From NCBI GenBank assembly GCA_030583865.1, contig CP129479.1, positions 1,314,744-1,378,743 on the forward strand: a stretch of 64,000 bases of DNA, read 5' to 3'. The notes beneath the pieces are model-generated. The model had not been told where the DNA came from and made no database searches. It worked only from the letters and a program-made list of their open reading frames with translations. Below are positions 32,607-42,105 of the stretch, piece after piece. The DNA comes from Thermodesulfobacteriota bacterium (lineage in GTDB: Bacteria > Desulfobacterota > GWC2-55-46). Positions within the stretch are counted from its first letter, which is position 1; the number at the start of each line of letters is the position of its first letter. The position numbers and the translations under genes were made by a program.

Positions 32607-35240
32607 ATGACCGATAATACTGGTAGAAGGCTTTTCATCATAGACGGAAGCTCGATAATGTACCGGGCCTTCCACGCCATTCCCTCCACTTTCACCAATT
32701 CCAGGGGGCTTCCGACGAACGCGGTATACGGGTTCACGCAGTCGCTCCGGAAGATCCTCAACGATTTCAAACCCGAGTACATTGTCATCGCCTTTGACGT
32801 CAAGGGGCCCTCGTTCAGGCACGGGCTAATGCCGGGGTACAAGGCCGAGAGGCCCCCCATGCCCGACAGCCTCTCCCTCCAGGTCCCGTACGTGAAGCAG
32901 ATGGCCGGGGCCCTGAACATCCGCACACTGGAGATGGCCACCTTCGAGGCGGACGACGTTATAGCCACCCTCGTTAAAAAGTTCGAGGCCGCCGGCGTGA
33001 AGCTCGCCGTGATAACCGGCGACAAGGACATGTACCAGCTCGTGGACGACAATACCGTGATACTCGACTACATGACCGGCAAGGAGTACGGCCCCCCTCA
33101 AGTCAAGGAGAAGTTCGGGGTCGGCCCGGAGAGGATACGGGACCTCCTTGCCCTTTCCGGCGACGCGACAGACAGTGTACCTGGCGTACCCGGAGTGGGG
33201 CTGAAGACCGCGGCCAAGCTCATAAGCGAATTCGGCTCTGTTGACGGGATTTATGAAAATATAGAGAGCATTTCCAAGCCGAAGTTAAAGGAAAGCCTCA
33301 TGTCGAACAGGGAGCAGGCAGAGCTTTCGCTGCAGATAGTCACGCTCAACCCCGACGTCCCCCTTGAATGCGAGCTTGAGGAGCTTAGATACTCGGGGCC
33401 TGACTACGCCGCCCTCGGCCCGCTCCTTTCAGAGCTCGAATTCAGGAAGCTCATAAGCGAGATGATGCCAGAGGCGCCGAGGCCGGTTGAGGAGGGTGGA
33501 GACTATTCTGCCGTGCTCGACAAGGAGGGGCTCTCAAGGCTTGTCTCAGAGCTCTCGGCCCTTAAGGAGGTGTCAATCACCCTCTCCCTTACCGAAGAGG
33601 GCTTTAACGGGAAGCTCAAGGGCATCGCTTTCGGCCTGGGGCCGAAAAAAGGCAGGTTCGTGCCAATCGTCTCCGGCCATATAGCCCCAGGCGAGCTTAT
33701 AGAGGCGATAAGGCCCCTAATGGAGGACGCCGGAATAGCGAAGCACACGGACAGCTCAAAGGCCCTTTATCTCTTCCTTGGCAGGATGGGCGCGGAGGCG
33801 AGGGGTATTGGCATGGACGTCTCCCTTGCCTCATATCTTGTAAACCCCTCGAAGCCCGACCACACGGTCCCGGCCCTCGGCTATGAGCTCCTGGGCCTTT
33901 CCACCGAGGAACTCCGCGACGGGGCCGATTTCGAGGCCGAAGCGCTCGCGGAATGCAAAAAGGCCTGCAGCATACTGGATATCTCGAAAATAATTAAAAA
34001 AGAGCTTGAGGATAACGGACTCTGGCCGCTTTACGAAGAGCTCGAGCTCCCCCTCTCCAGGGTCCTTGCGGAAATGGAGGCAACAGGCATAAAGCTCGAC
34101 AGGGAGAAGCTAGTCATTCTCTCAAAGGAGATGGAAAAGGAGCTCGCTTCGATGGAGAGGGAGATATACGCCTCTGCCCGGACCGAGTTCAACATAAACT
34201 CCCCGAAGCAGCTCTCAGAGGTCCTTTTCACGACACTCGGCCTTAAGCCCTTGAAGAAGACCAAGACCGGGTACTCGACGGACGAGGAAGTGTTGACCCA
34301 GCTCGCCGCGCGGCACGACGTCCCCAGGCTCATAATCGGCTTCAGGCAGCTATCGAAACTCAAGTCCACGTACGTCGACGCCCTTTCCGGGACAATTAAC
34401 CCGGAGACCGGACGCATACACACCACTTACAACCAGACGGTCACGGCCACGGGCCGCCTTTCGAGCTCAAGGCCCAACCTGCAGAATATCCCCATCCGGG
34501 GCGAGATGGCCGGACGCGTTAGGGAGGCCTTTGTCGCGGAGGACGGCTTCTCGTTCATCTCAGCCGACTATTCGCAGATAGAGCTCCGGATAGTGGCGCA
34601 CCTCTCCGAAGACCCAATCCTTATGGACGCGTTCCTTAAAGACGAGGACGTGCATACGAGGACCGCGAGCGAGATATTCGGCACCATGCCAGGGCTGGTT
34701 ACCCCGGAGATGAGGAGGAGGGCCAAGGCCATAAACTTCGGCATCATCTACGGCATGGGCCCCTGGGGCCTCTCTACCGAGCTCGGGATATCGATGAAAG
34801 AGGCGACCGACTACATAAACATGTATTTCGACCGCTACAGGCTCGTAAAGGAGTTTATAGACAGGACCATAAGCGAAGCCGCCAGGAACGGCTTTACGAG
34901 GACCATCTACGGCAGGCGCCGCTTTATCCCTGAGCTTAAAAGCCCCGTAGAGGCCACGATAAGGCTCGGGAACAGGCTGGCGATCAACACGCCGATACAG
35001 GGCTCGGCAGCCGACATGATAAAGGCCGCGATGATAAGGATATCGGAGCGCCTTAAAGAGAGCGCGTCCCGAACTCGCATGCTCCTCCAGATACACGACG
35101 AGCTGATCTTCGAAGCGCCGGATGGCGAGCTTCCCGCAATGAGGGAGCTTATAAGGGGAGAGATGGAAGGGGTCCTTGAGCTCAAGGTGCCTGTGAGGGT
35201 AAACATAGAATGCGGCCCGGACTGGAGGAGCGTCGAGTAG
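32607..35240 (+). CDS. polA: DNA polymerase I
   Basis: This 877-aa enzyme fills gaps and removes RNA primers in repair and replication. The N-terminal 5'-nuclease domain (about 1-290) contains ITGDKDMYQLV and PGVPGVGLKTAAKL. The central 3'-5' exonuclease region (about 300-470) appears inactive: the expected DxE metal motif is replaced by ITLSLTEE. The polymerase domain (about 480-877) has motif A DYSQIELR (D at about 654), O-helix RRAKAINFGIIYG and motif C IHDELIFEAP (D at about 831). Divergent neighbour at the 5' side; a sigma-70-like promoter for the signalling operon follows. Confidence 0.97.
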   Translation: MTDNTGRRLFIIDGSSIMYRAFHAIPSTFTNSRGLPTNAVYGFTQSLRKILNDFKPEYIVIAFDVKGPSFRHGLMPGYKAERPPMPDSLSLQVPYVKQMAGALNIRTLEMATFEADDVIATLVKKFEAAGVKLAVITGDKDMYQLVDDNTVILDYMTGKEYGPPQVKEKFGVGPERIRDLLALSGDATDSVPGVPGVGLKTAAKLISEFGSVDGIYENIESISKPKLKESLMSNREQAELSLQIVTLNPDVPLECELEELRYSGPDYAALGPLLSELEFRKLISEMMPEAPRPVEEGGDYSAVLDKEGLSRLVSELSALKEVSITLSLTEEGFNGKLKGIAFGLGPKKGRFVPIVSGHIAPGELIEAIRPLMEDAGIAKHTDSSKALYLFLGRMGAEARGIGMDVSLASYLVNPSKPDHTVPALGYELLGLSTEELRDGADFEAEALAECKKACSILDISKIIKKELEDNGLWPLYEELELPLSRVLAEMEATGIKLDREKLVILSKEMEKELASMEREIYASARTEFNINSPKQLSEVLFTTLGLKPLKKTKTGYSTDEEVLTQLAARHDVPRLIIGFRQLSKLKSTYVDALSGTINPETGRIHTTYNQTVTATGRLSSSRPNLQNIPIRGEMAGRVREAFVAEDGFSFISADYSQIELRIVAHLSEDPILMDAFLKDEDVHTRTASEIFGTMPGLVTPEMRRRAKAINFGIIYGMGPWGLSTELGISMKEATDYINMYFDRYRLVKEFIDRTISEAARNGFTRTIYGRRRFIPELKSPVEATIRLGNRLAINTPIQGSAADMIKAAMIRISERLKESASRTRMLLQIHDELIFEAPDGELPAMRELIRGEMEGVLELKVPVRVNIECGPDWRSVE

Positions 35241-35266
35241 GCCCGTATCCGCCTTGTAAAAAGCTC

Positions 35267-35295
35267 TTGACCTTGTATTTCATTAAAGATACTAT
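35267..35295 (+). promoter_or_regulatory. Sigma-70 promoter for the signalling operon
   Basis: TTGACC (35267-35272) and TACTAT (35290-35295) are separated by 17 bp, 77 bp before the HTH-receiver gene. An AT-rich tract follows the -10. Confidence 0.7.
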
Positions 35296-35371
35296 TTATA
35301 ATATAAAAAGTGTAACCATTGGATTCCGCCCCCTTTAGAAGTACTCACTAAAATCTATCGAGTCTGCAGCG

Positions 35372-35941
35372 ATGAACGAGTCAAAAAAGCCGTATACAAC
35401 CGGCGAGATAGCCGCTTTTTGCCATGTTACGATAAACGCGGTCAAGAAATGGATAGCGTCCGGGAAGCTCGTGGCGTTCAGGACGCCGGGCGGTCACTTC
35501 CGCGTAAACCGGGAAGATTTCATGGTTTTCCTTGAGAAATTCAAGCTCGAGGTGAAAGAGGAGATGTTCCCGGAAAGAAAGAAGATACTCATAATAGACG
35601 ACGAACGGGAAGTCGTGGAGTTCATAAAGGGCGCGCTCGTGGCCATGGGCGACGGGTTCTCGATCGAGACCGCGGGCGACGGCTACGAGGCCCTTATTAA
35701 AGTTGGGGACTTCAAGCCAGAGCTCCTTGTGCTCGACTTGAGGATGCCCAAGATAGACGGGTTCGAGGTCTGCAGGCGCATAAAGCAGGACGCCAACACC
35801 AGCAGGATAAAGATCCTCGCAGTCACGGCCTACGGCAGGGAGGACATGGAGAGGATAATCCAGTGCGGGGCCGACAACTGCCTTTCCAAGCCCTTGAAGC
35901 TCAAGGACTTCCAGAAGAACGTTCAGAGGCTGCTTAAGTAA
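35372..35941 (+). CDS. HTH-receiver fusion response regulator
   Basis: This 189-aa protein has a MerR/excisionase-type HTH at the N-terminus (YTTGEIAAFCHVTINAVKKW, GGHFRVNREDF, about residues 8-52). A standard receiver domain follows (about 68-189), with DDE acidic pocket (IIDDERE), phosphoacceptor D122 (VLDLRMPKIDG), TAYG and the conserved Lys (LSKPLK). The DNA-binding part is at the N-terminus, reversed from most response regulators. It starts a four-gene same-strand run with a GAF/PAS sensor, a histidine kinase and a single-domain regulator. Confidence 0.88.
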   Translation: MNESKKPYTTGEIAAFCHVTINAVKKWIASGKLVAFRTPGGHFRVNREDFMVFLEKFKLEVKEEMFPERKKILIIDDEREVVEFIKGALVAMGDGFSIETAGDGYEALIKVGDFKPELLVLDLRMPKIDGFEVCRRIKQDANTSRIKILAVTAYGREDMERIIQCGADNCLSKPLKLKDFQKNVQRLLK

Positions 35942-35988
35942 GGCTGCCGCAGGGCAGCTTTGCCGGGCTGCTTCCGCAAGGCGAGTCG

Positions 35989-37671
35989 ATGAAATCACCT
36001 CTCAGAAGCCTCTCCATTTTCCAGAAGTCCATAATCGCGCTGACGGTAATCTTCGCAGCCGCCGCATTCGAGTACAACTCGTTCCTCGACAAGTCCCGTA
36101 AGCTGGAGTTATACGATACGCTCCAGGCGGAGGTGGGCTCGGCGAGGGCCTCCATCTTCAGGCTCCAGCACCACCTGGAGATGATAGTAGTCGCATGGGG
36201 GATGGAGTACGGCTCCGTCAATATGTTGAAGGCGGGCATGGACCATACCGCCGACAGGCTCGAAGCCGTGGCGGCGGACCCGGCGTATGCCGGGCTACTT
36301 AAAGAGGAAGGCATGCTCGCCGAGTCAGTCCGGGCCGTCCTGAACGATATCTCCACGATAAGGGCGGAGCTCCGGAGGCTCAACGAGGCCATGTCAAGGG
36401 AAGAGATGATACTCCTGCACAACTCCGTGGACACGAACACTGTCCTCGCCGCCGAGAAGGCCGAAAGGCTCCAGTCCTACATATCGCTCAGAAAACAGGC
36501 GGTCTTCCGGGAGTTCAAGTCCCTTGTGCTCAAGAGCTTCGCCGGCTTCGTGGCGTTGGCGCTGGCGGCGGCCCTTATACTCTACGGGAGGGTCTTCCAC
36601 CCCATGCGGAAGGCGGTCCTCACGGCCAGGCGCATCCTCGCCGGAGAGGCGGACGCGAGGTTCGACGCCGACGGCAGGAGCGAAACCGGGAGGCTTGGCG
36701 GGAAGCTCAACCAGATACTCGAATACCTTGGCAAGGAGAAGGCGTTCAAGGACTCGGAAAGCCTGAGGTTTAGGTCCGCGCTCGTCGAGTCCTCGGGGCA
36801 GGTATCCGCAATCGGCGCGGTCATCTCCCTTGGAGGCAGGACCCTTTCCGAAACGGAGGTCTTCGAAGCCGCCCTCAAGGAGGCCGTCCTGAGGACAGGG
36901 GCTTCGGGAGCCGCGGTATACATGCTCGAAGACGGAGGCGCATTGAGGCTGAAGTCGGCTTCCGGGCTGCCCGAGGGGATCGCAGCGCGCCTTGAGGACG
37001 TCTCGCTCAGCGGATGGGAGGGCGGCGCCGCAAAGGTCTTTGACCGCAGTTCATTCCCTGCGGCCTTTTCAGGGATTCTTTCCGGACCAGGTACGGAGCT
37101 GGTGGCCGCAGCCCCTCTTGTCTACAACAGGCAAGCGGCCGGGCTGTTGATAGCTGCCTACGGGAACAGGGAGGGCTTCTCGGTAGAGCACCTTGCCTTT
37201 CTTGAGGCAATCGCCTCGTCCATCGCCGTCATATCCGGGCATTCGGCCCTGTTCAGGAACGAGCGCGCCTCCAGGATACTCCTTGAGCGCCTCATCGGGC
37301 AGCTGCCGCCCGGCCTGGCAGTCTTCGGCCTCGACGGGAAATGCGTCATGATGAACGGCAGGGCAAGGCTAATGCTCGGCGCGAACTCCGGTTTCAACGC
37401 TTCGGCATACTCGGTCCTGGAGGACGAGGTGCTCCGGTCGCAGGGCATGGTCGCCGCGATCAGCAAGTCATACGAAGGTTATTCGACCGAGTTCATCATA
37501 AACTACGCCCCGATGTCCGCAAGGGAGCTGGGGCTGAGCGCGCCTGGGAGGAGGCTCCGGATAAGGAGCTTTCCGGTTTACGGCTCTGGCGGGGAGTTAT
37601 CCAACCTGGCGCTCCTTTACGAGGACATGAGCGAGCCGGAAGCGGTCCAGTCCGGCGGGCAGGCGCGATGA
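35989..37671 (+). CDS. Membrane sensor with HAMP, GAF and PAS-like regions, no kinase domain
   Basis: This 560-aa protein has TM1 (about 17-27), an extracytoplasmic helical sensor of about 150 residues and TM2 (about 181-200). A HAMP-like linker (GRVFHPMRKAVLTARRILAG), a GAF domain (about 285-420, LRTGASGAAVYMLEDGGAL) and a PAS-like segment (about 430-545, GLAVFGLDGKCVMMNGRARL) follow. It ends without a HisKA/HATPase domain. The stop overlaps the start of the next kinase gene in ATGA, so the two are translationally coupled and probably work together. The extracytoplasmic domain resembles that of the kinase that follows in layout. Confidence 0.8.
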   Translation: MKSPLRSLSIFQKSIIALTVIFAAAAFEYNSFLDKSRKLELYDTLQAEVGSARASIFRLQHHLEMIVVAWGMEYGSVNMLKAGMDHTADRLEAVAADPAYAGLLKEEGMLAESVRAVLNDISTIRAELRRLNEAMSREEMILLHNSVDTNTVLAAEKAERLQSYISLRKQAVFREFKSLVLKSFAGFVALALAAALILYGRVFHPMRKAVLTARRILAGEADARFDADGRSETGRLGGKLNQILEYLGKEKAFKDSESLRFRSALVESSGQVSAIGAVISLGGRTLSETEVFEAALKEAVLRTGASGAAVYMLEDGGALRLKSASGLPEGIAARLEDVSLSGWEGGAAKVFDRSSFPAAFSGILSGPGTELVAAAPLVYNRQAAGLLIAAYGNREGFSVEHLAFLEAIASSIAVISGHSALFRNERASRILLERLIGQLPPGLAVFGLDGKCVMMNGRARLMLGANSGFNASAYSVLEDEVLRSQGMVAAISKSYEGYSTEFIINYAPMSARELGLSAPGRRLRIRSFPVYGSGGELSNLALLYEDMSEPEAVQSGGQAR

Positions 37672-39710
37672 AAAAGCTTTTCAGAAGCCTATCAATATCC
37701 AACAAGCTGGCCGTCGTGTTCCTTTTCCTTCTTTTCATGATGGGGGTGGGCGGCCTCGTCGGCCTCTATAACGCCGACCAGCTCGCCAAGGTCACGGAGA
37801 GCCTCTACGTCGACTCGTTCAAGAGGGGCGAAACCCTTTCGTCCGTGGAGAACGAGTTCCTGTCCGCCAGGCAGGAGGTCTTCCTGCACACGATCATCAC
37901 CGACAACTCGTCGAAGCTCTTTCTTGAAGGCTCGATAGACGACCGCATGAGGAGGATGGACAGGCTGCTTGCCGAGTACAGGGCGATGGGCATCGCCTCG
38001 GGCCGGGACAAGACCTACGACGAGCTCATCGAGAACCTCCGGATGTACGCGGCCGTGCACGAGAGGGTAGAGGAGATATCCAGGGCGGGCAACAGGGACG
38101 CCGCCCTGAACCTCATAAGGAGCGAGGGCAACAAGGTCTTCACCGCCTCCCTCAATTCACTTAAGGAGCTTATCAAGGAGGAGAAGGACACGGCCTTCAC
38201 TGCCTACAGGGAGAGCGGTTTCTTCGCAAAGGTAATAATACTCGTGACCCTGGCGTTCACGCTCCTCGCGATAGTGTTCGCCGGCGGGCTGTGGCTGATA
38301 CTTACGCGTTCCATCGTGAAGCCCATACTCGCTATCGAGGAGTCGGCCCGGAAGATCGGCCAGGGGAGCCTCTCGGAGCGCGCGCCGGTCGCCGCCGAGG
38401 ACGAGATAGGCAACCTCGCCGTCGAGTTCAACAGGATGGCCGGGAACCTTCAGGACTATTATACCAGGCTCGAGCACAAGGTCGAGGAGAGGACTGAGGA
38501 GCTTAAGCTCGCGAACCAGGAGCTTTCGAAGAACAAGATATCCCTCGAGTTCGCCAACATGGAGCTCGTGGAGGCCAACAGGATGAAGAGCCAGTTCCTC
38601 GCGAACGTAAGCCACGAGCTCCGCACGCCGCTCAACTCCATAATAGGCTTCTCCGAGCTCCTGCAGGAGAAGGCCTTCGGGGACTTGAACGAGCGGCAGA
38701 TGCAGTATGTCGAGTACGTCCACTCGAGCGGAAGCCACCTCCTTCAGCTCATCAACAACATACTCGACCTTTCAAAGATCGAGGCCGGGAGGATGGAGCT
38801 CTCGATGGAGAGCTTCTCCCTCATGGAGGTCCTCGGCGAGGTCCTCGGCATAATAAGGCCGCTTGCGCACGAGAAGAGCATCGCAATAGAGTCCAAGTCG
38901 GTCCCGGCCTCTCCCAAGCTCATCGCGGACAAGGCGAAGTTCAAGCAGATAATGATGAACCTCCTTTCGAACGCGGTCAAGTTCAACGTCCAGGACGGCC
39001 GCATAAGGGTGGACTGGGAGATAACCGAGGAGCCAACGGGGCTGCGTATCGAGCGCTACATCACACTCAGGATAAGCGACACAGGCATCGGGATAAATGC
39101 CGAGGACAAGGGCAGGCTTTTCAAGGAGTTCGAGCAGATGGACTCCTCGTCCTCGAAGGAGTACGGCGGGACCGGCCTGGGGCTCGTGCTCACAAAAAGG
39201 CTCGTGGAGCTCCATAACGGGACCATATCCGTCGAGAGCGTGCCGGGGAGCGGCACGACCTTCATCGTCAAGCTCCCGCAGGGGACGGACGAGCTGGACG
39301 TCCCGGTCCTTACGACCAGGGCGGCATCATCCTCGGGGCTCGCCTCCCTGCCGCGCGTCCTCGTCTCCAGCGAGAGCGCGGACATAAACCGCCTCATCGA
39401 CATATACCTCTCGGGCAGCGGCTTCGACGTTTTTACCGCGGTAGACGGGGTGGACCTTTTAAGGAAGGCGGGGGAGCACCGCCCTTTCGCCATCATCATG
39501 GGTATAGCCCTCCCGAGGAAGGACGGATGGGAGGTGCTCCGCGAGTTGAAGGAGGACCCAGGCACCGCCGGGATACCGGTTGTCATCATCTCTTCCATAG
39601 ACAATAAGGAGCTCGGGTACTCGCTCGGCGCGGTCGAGTACATGGAAAACGCCGTGAAGAGGGAAAGGCTCCTTGAAGCTCTCGACAGGATACGGCAGAA
39701 GGCCGGCTGA
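37668..39710 (+). CDS. Hybrid sensor histidine kinase with degenerate receiver
   Basis: This 680-aa protein starts MKKLFRSLSISNKLAVVFLF. It has TM1 (about 12-32), an extracytoplasmic four-helix-like sensor, TM2 (about 187-212) and HAMP (SIVKPILAIEESARKIGQGS). HisKA carries H316 (FLANVSHELRTPLN), followed by HATPase (LLSNAVKFN, GTGLGLVLTKRL). The last 120 residues have a receiver fold, but its phosphoacceptor is lost: AIIMGIALPRKDG has Gly (G612) where Asp is expected. The acidic pair and the conserved Lys are also replaced. It is thus a pseudo-receiver. The following gene supplies a canonical receiver. Confidence 0.9.
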   Translation: MKKLFRSLSISNKLAVVFLFLLFMMGVGGLVGLYNADQLAKVTESLYVDSFKRGETLSSVENEFLSARQEVFLHTIITDNSSKLFLEGSIDDRMRRMDRLLAEYRAMGIASGRDKTYDELIENLRMYAAVHERVEEISRAGNRDAALNLIRSEGNKVFTASLNSLKELIKEEKDTAFTAYRESGFFAKVIILVTLAFTLLAIVFAGGLWLILTRSIVKPILAIEESARKIGQGSLSERAPVAAEDEIGNLAVEFNRMAGNLQDYYTRLEHKVEERTEELKLANQELSKNKISLEFANMELVEANRMKSQFLANVSHELRTPLNSIIGFSELLQEKAFGDLNERQMQYVEYVHSSGSHLLQLINNILDLSKIEAGRMELSMESFSLMEVLGEVLGIIRPLAHEKSIAIESKSVPASPKLIADKAKFKQIMMNLLSNAVKFNVQDGRIRVDWEITEEPTGLRIERYITLRISDTGIGINAEDKGRLFKEFEQMDSSSSKEYGGTGLGLVLTKRLVELHNGTISVESVPGSGTTFIVKLPQGTDELDVPVLTTRAASSSGLASLPRVLVSSESADINRLIDIYLSGSGFDVFTAVDGVDLLRKAGEHRPFAIIMGIALPRKDGWEVLRELKEDPGTAGIPVVIISSIDNKELGYSLGAVEYMENAVKRERLLEALDRIRQKAG

Positions 39711-39721
39711 AACGGGGTCCG

Positions 39722-40123
39722 ATGGCTGCTGAGGAACGGAAGATAAAGATCCTCCTCGTAGAGGACAACCACATGAACAAGGTCCTCGTCAAGGAGATAC
39801 TCACCCTTCACGGTTACGAGATAACGGAGGCCGCGAGCGGCACCGAGGCCCTCAAATCATTGATGGAAGAGAGGCCCGACCTCATACTCATGGACCTGCA
39901 TCTCCCCGGCATGGACGGGGTAACCGCGACCAGGATAATAAAATCCGACTCAAGGAACAGCTCCATACCCGTCCTTGCCCTTACGGCATCCGCCATGAGG
40001 GGAGAGGAGGGCGAGCTTTTGTCCAAGGGTTTCGACGGCTACGTGGCCAAGCCCATCGAGCGCAAGAAGCTGCTGGACGCGATAGTGTCGAGCATGTCGG
40101 ACAGGCCCGGCGAAAAGGCCTAA
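39722..40123 (+). CDS. Single-domain response regulator (CheY-like)
   Basis: This 133-aa receiver has the full active site: acidic pair in LLVEDNHMN, phosphoacceptor D58 in ILMDLHLPGMDG, T/S in LALTASAM and the conserved Lys in VAKPIE. It has no output domain. It lies 11 bp after the hybrid kinase and likely replaces its degenerate receiver as phosphate acceptor, then acts through a partner protein. The stop overlaps the convergent transglutaminase gene by 4 nt. Confidence 0.9.
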   Translation: MAAEERKIKILLVEDNHMNKVLVKEILTLHGYEITEAASGTEALKSLMEERPDLILMDLHLPGMDGVTATRIIKSDSRNSSIPVLALTASAMRGEEGELLSKGFDGYVAKPIERKKLLDAIVSSMSDRPGEKA

Positions 40124-42105
40124 GGCCGCTTTAGCTTCCTTATCCTTGCGAGCGCCTCTTCCATCCGCCCCATCGCCTCGATGCCGGGCCTTTCACCGCC
40201 GTACCGTTCCCTGAGGTATATTTCCGTTATTTCGGCTACATCGGCCTGCCCCACCCTGTCGGCGAACTCCCTCGGGGTCTCCCCGGGCCCTTTCCGCATA
40301 CCCTTCACTGAGAGGACCTTCAGCAGCTCCATGTAATAGCGCGGGGCCTTGTGTCCGGCCTTATCTTTACGGGCGAGCCTCCGGGCTATAATGGCCCCGG
40401 ATATTGCGAGCGCCGATACGAGAAGCGCCGCTAGCACGCTTTTTACGCCGGGCCTTTTATCCGGCAGGAGGCCCGCGAGCAGGCCCTTAAGCCCGGATGC
40501 CTTCTCCTCGAAGGCAAGGGCGATGGCGCGCTGGTCGGAGAATGAAAACCGGACGATATGCCTGTTCCACTTGTGACGCATGAGGTCGAGATACATGAAA
40601 AGGGCTCCATGCCTTTCCCACTGCCACGAGGAGGGCGTGGGATCGAACCTCATCCAGCCCTGCCCGTCTATATAGGCTTCCACCCAGCTGTGCGCGTCCT
40701 GTTTCCGCACCATGAAATAGCCGCCGTATTCGTTCCATTCCCCCTCCAGGAAGCCCGTGGCTATCCTGGCCGGCACGCCCACGGACCTGAGCATCATGGC
40801 CATGCCTGTCGCAAAGTGCTCGCACCAGCCCTCTTTCGCGTGGAGGAGGAAGTCCTCAAGCGGGCCGGTTCCTCCACCGCTTTGCGGCGTAAGCGTGTAG
40901 GAGTAGTTTTTGCGGAGGTATTCCTCTATCGCAAGGGCCTTACCGAGCGCGCTCGTCCTCCCCGCGGACGCAGCCCTGGCCAGTTCCGTTATCAAACGTC
41001 CTTCCGGGCTGGATGCGAGATACGAAGCGTCAAGATATGAACCGTCGGGGTCGCTGGCGGGCCTGCCGCCCGAAATATCCGACCACGCGGTGTACTCAAG
41101 CCTCCTGAAAGGCGCGGAGGGGAGGCGGATATTCCCGGAGCCGTCGGTCCAGAGGTTATGCAGCCTACCCTCTATCATGTAGGCGCTGGAAGCCGCGAAG
41201 AGCACCTCGGTGTCGAGCGGCTCGAGCCAGACCTTCTGCTCCAGGTTCCTCTTTCCTGGGCCCCCGAATGTAAAGACCCCGTCCTCGCCCCTTATGAGGC
41301 GGTCCAGGGCTACGCGCCTGCTCCATCCGGAGCCGTCGAAGAAATCGAGCGACGCGCCCCGGAAATAGAGCGGCCCAGGCGGGCTTTCGCCCTTGATTTC
41401 GACCCGCATGACGATGGCGGGGTCGAGCTGCACCCCGGCTATAGAGTCCATCTCCATGCGTTCCGAGAAGCCTGAAATATTGAGCGTGTCGCCTGGTCCG
41501 GCTTCCAGTATCCCGACCCCCATCCTCGGGATGGAGAAGAAGACCCCCAGGGTGAGGACAATGCAGACCGCGGAGAGCGCCGTAAACGCGAGGAAGAGGG
41601 GAAGGCCGAAAAGGTCGTGAGGGGCGCCCGCCCCCGCGCCCGCCAAGTCCATGTCCCTCCGGAGGCTCAGGACGACCATGCCCCATATGACGAATACGAT
41701 ATAAAGCGCGAGGACCGCGAAAAATACGGGGCTTACGGTCGAGGCCGCGGCTGCGAGGATAAGGAAGAACGCAATCGCGAAGATGATCGCGTGGTCCCTT
41801 CCGCCCCTCAAGGACAGGAGCTTCAAAACGAGTATCAACGAGAGGAACCGCGTCCCGGAGGCGATGATATCTCTCGATATTGCGAGGTAATCGGCGATCA
41901 GGAAAACGAAGGCCGCAAGCGCCGCCGCGTTCCAGAACAGGGGGCGGAAGACAGGTTTACCCGACGCGAGATTGTAGGCGATGCCGGCGACGGCGATCAC
42001 GGAAAGAGACGATATGAGCCCGCTGCCTGCCGCCTCGACCAGGCCCGCGGCCCAGAGCCCGAGGAGCGAGATTATTGACGTGACGCCGAGCGCATGGGAT
42101 CTCAT
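40120..42105 (-). CDS. TgpA-like transmembrane transglutaminase-domain protein
   Basis: This 661-aa protein has an N-terminal block of about six transmembrane helices (to about 200, DUF3488 type). A periplasmic transglutaminase-like domain follows, with catalytic Cys in HAKEGWCEHFATGMAMML, His in KQDAHSWVEAY and Asp in RFDPTPSSW. A late transmembrane helix and a cytosolic C-terminus (DUF4129-like, YMELLKVLSVKGMRKGPGET) end the protein. The ATGA overlap with the DUF58 gene shows an operon: MoxR-DUF58-TgpA. The group is common in bacteria and usually linked to envelope or peptide handling, but its reaction is not established. Confidence 0.9.
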   Translation of the reverse strand: MRSHALGVTSIISLLGLWAAGLVEAAGSGLISSLSVIAVAGIAYNLASGKPVFRPLFWNAAALAAFVFLIADYLAISRDIIASGTRFLSLILVLKLLSLRGGRDHAIIFAIAFFLILAAAASTVSPVFFAVLALYIVFVIWGMVVLSLRRDMDLAGAGAGAPHDLFGLPLFLAFTALSAVCIVLTLGVFFSIPRMGVGILEAGPGDTLNISGFSERMEMDSIAGVQLDPAIVMRVEIKGESPPGPLYFRGASLDFFDGSGWSRRVALDRLIRGEDGVFTFGGPGKRNLEQKVWLEPLDTEVLFAASSAYMIEGRLHNLWTDGSGNIRLPSAPFRRLEYTAWSDISGGRPASDPDGSYLDASYLASSPEGRLITELARAASAGRTSALGKALAIEEYLRKNYSYTLTPQSGGGTGPLEDFLLHAKEGWCEHFATGMAMMLRSVGVPARIATGFLEGEWNEYGGYFMVRKQDAHSWVEAYIDGQGWMRFDPTPSSWQWERHGALFMYLDLMRHKWNRHIVRFSFSDQRAIALAFEEKASGLKGLLAGLLPDKRPGVKSVLAALLVSALAISGAIIARRLARKDKAGHKAPRYYMELLKVLSVKGMRKGPGETPREFADRVGQADVAEITEIYLRERYGGERPGIEAMGRMEEALARIRKLKRP

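Noticed and set aside
37341-37667. Upstream extension of the hybrid kinase
   Set aside because: It overlaps the sensor gene and reads as an Arg/Gly-rich shadow; ATG 37668 gives a normal TM start in an ATGA overlap.
40349-42078. Plus-strand frames antisense to the TgpA-like gene
   Set aside because: They are high-GC shadow frames; the minus-strand gene has clear catalytic motifs.
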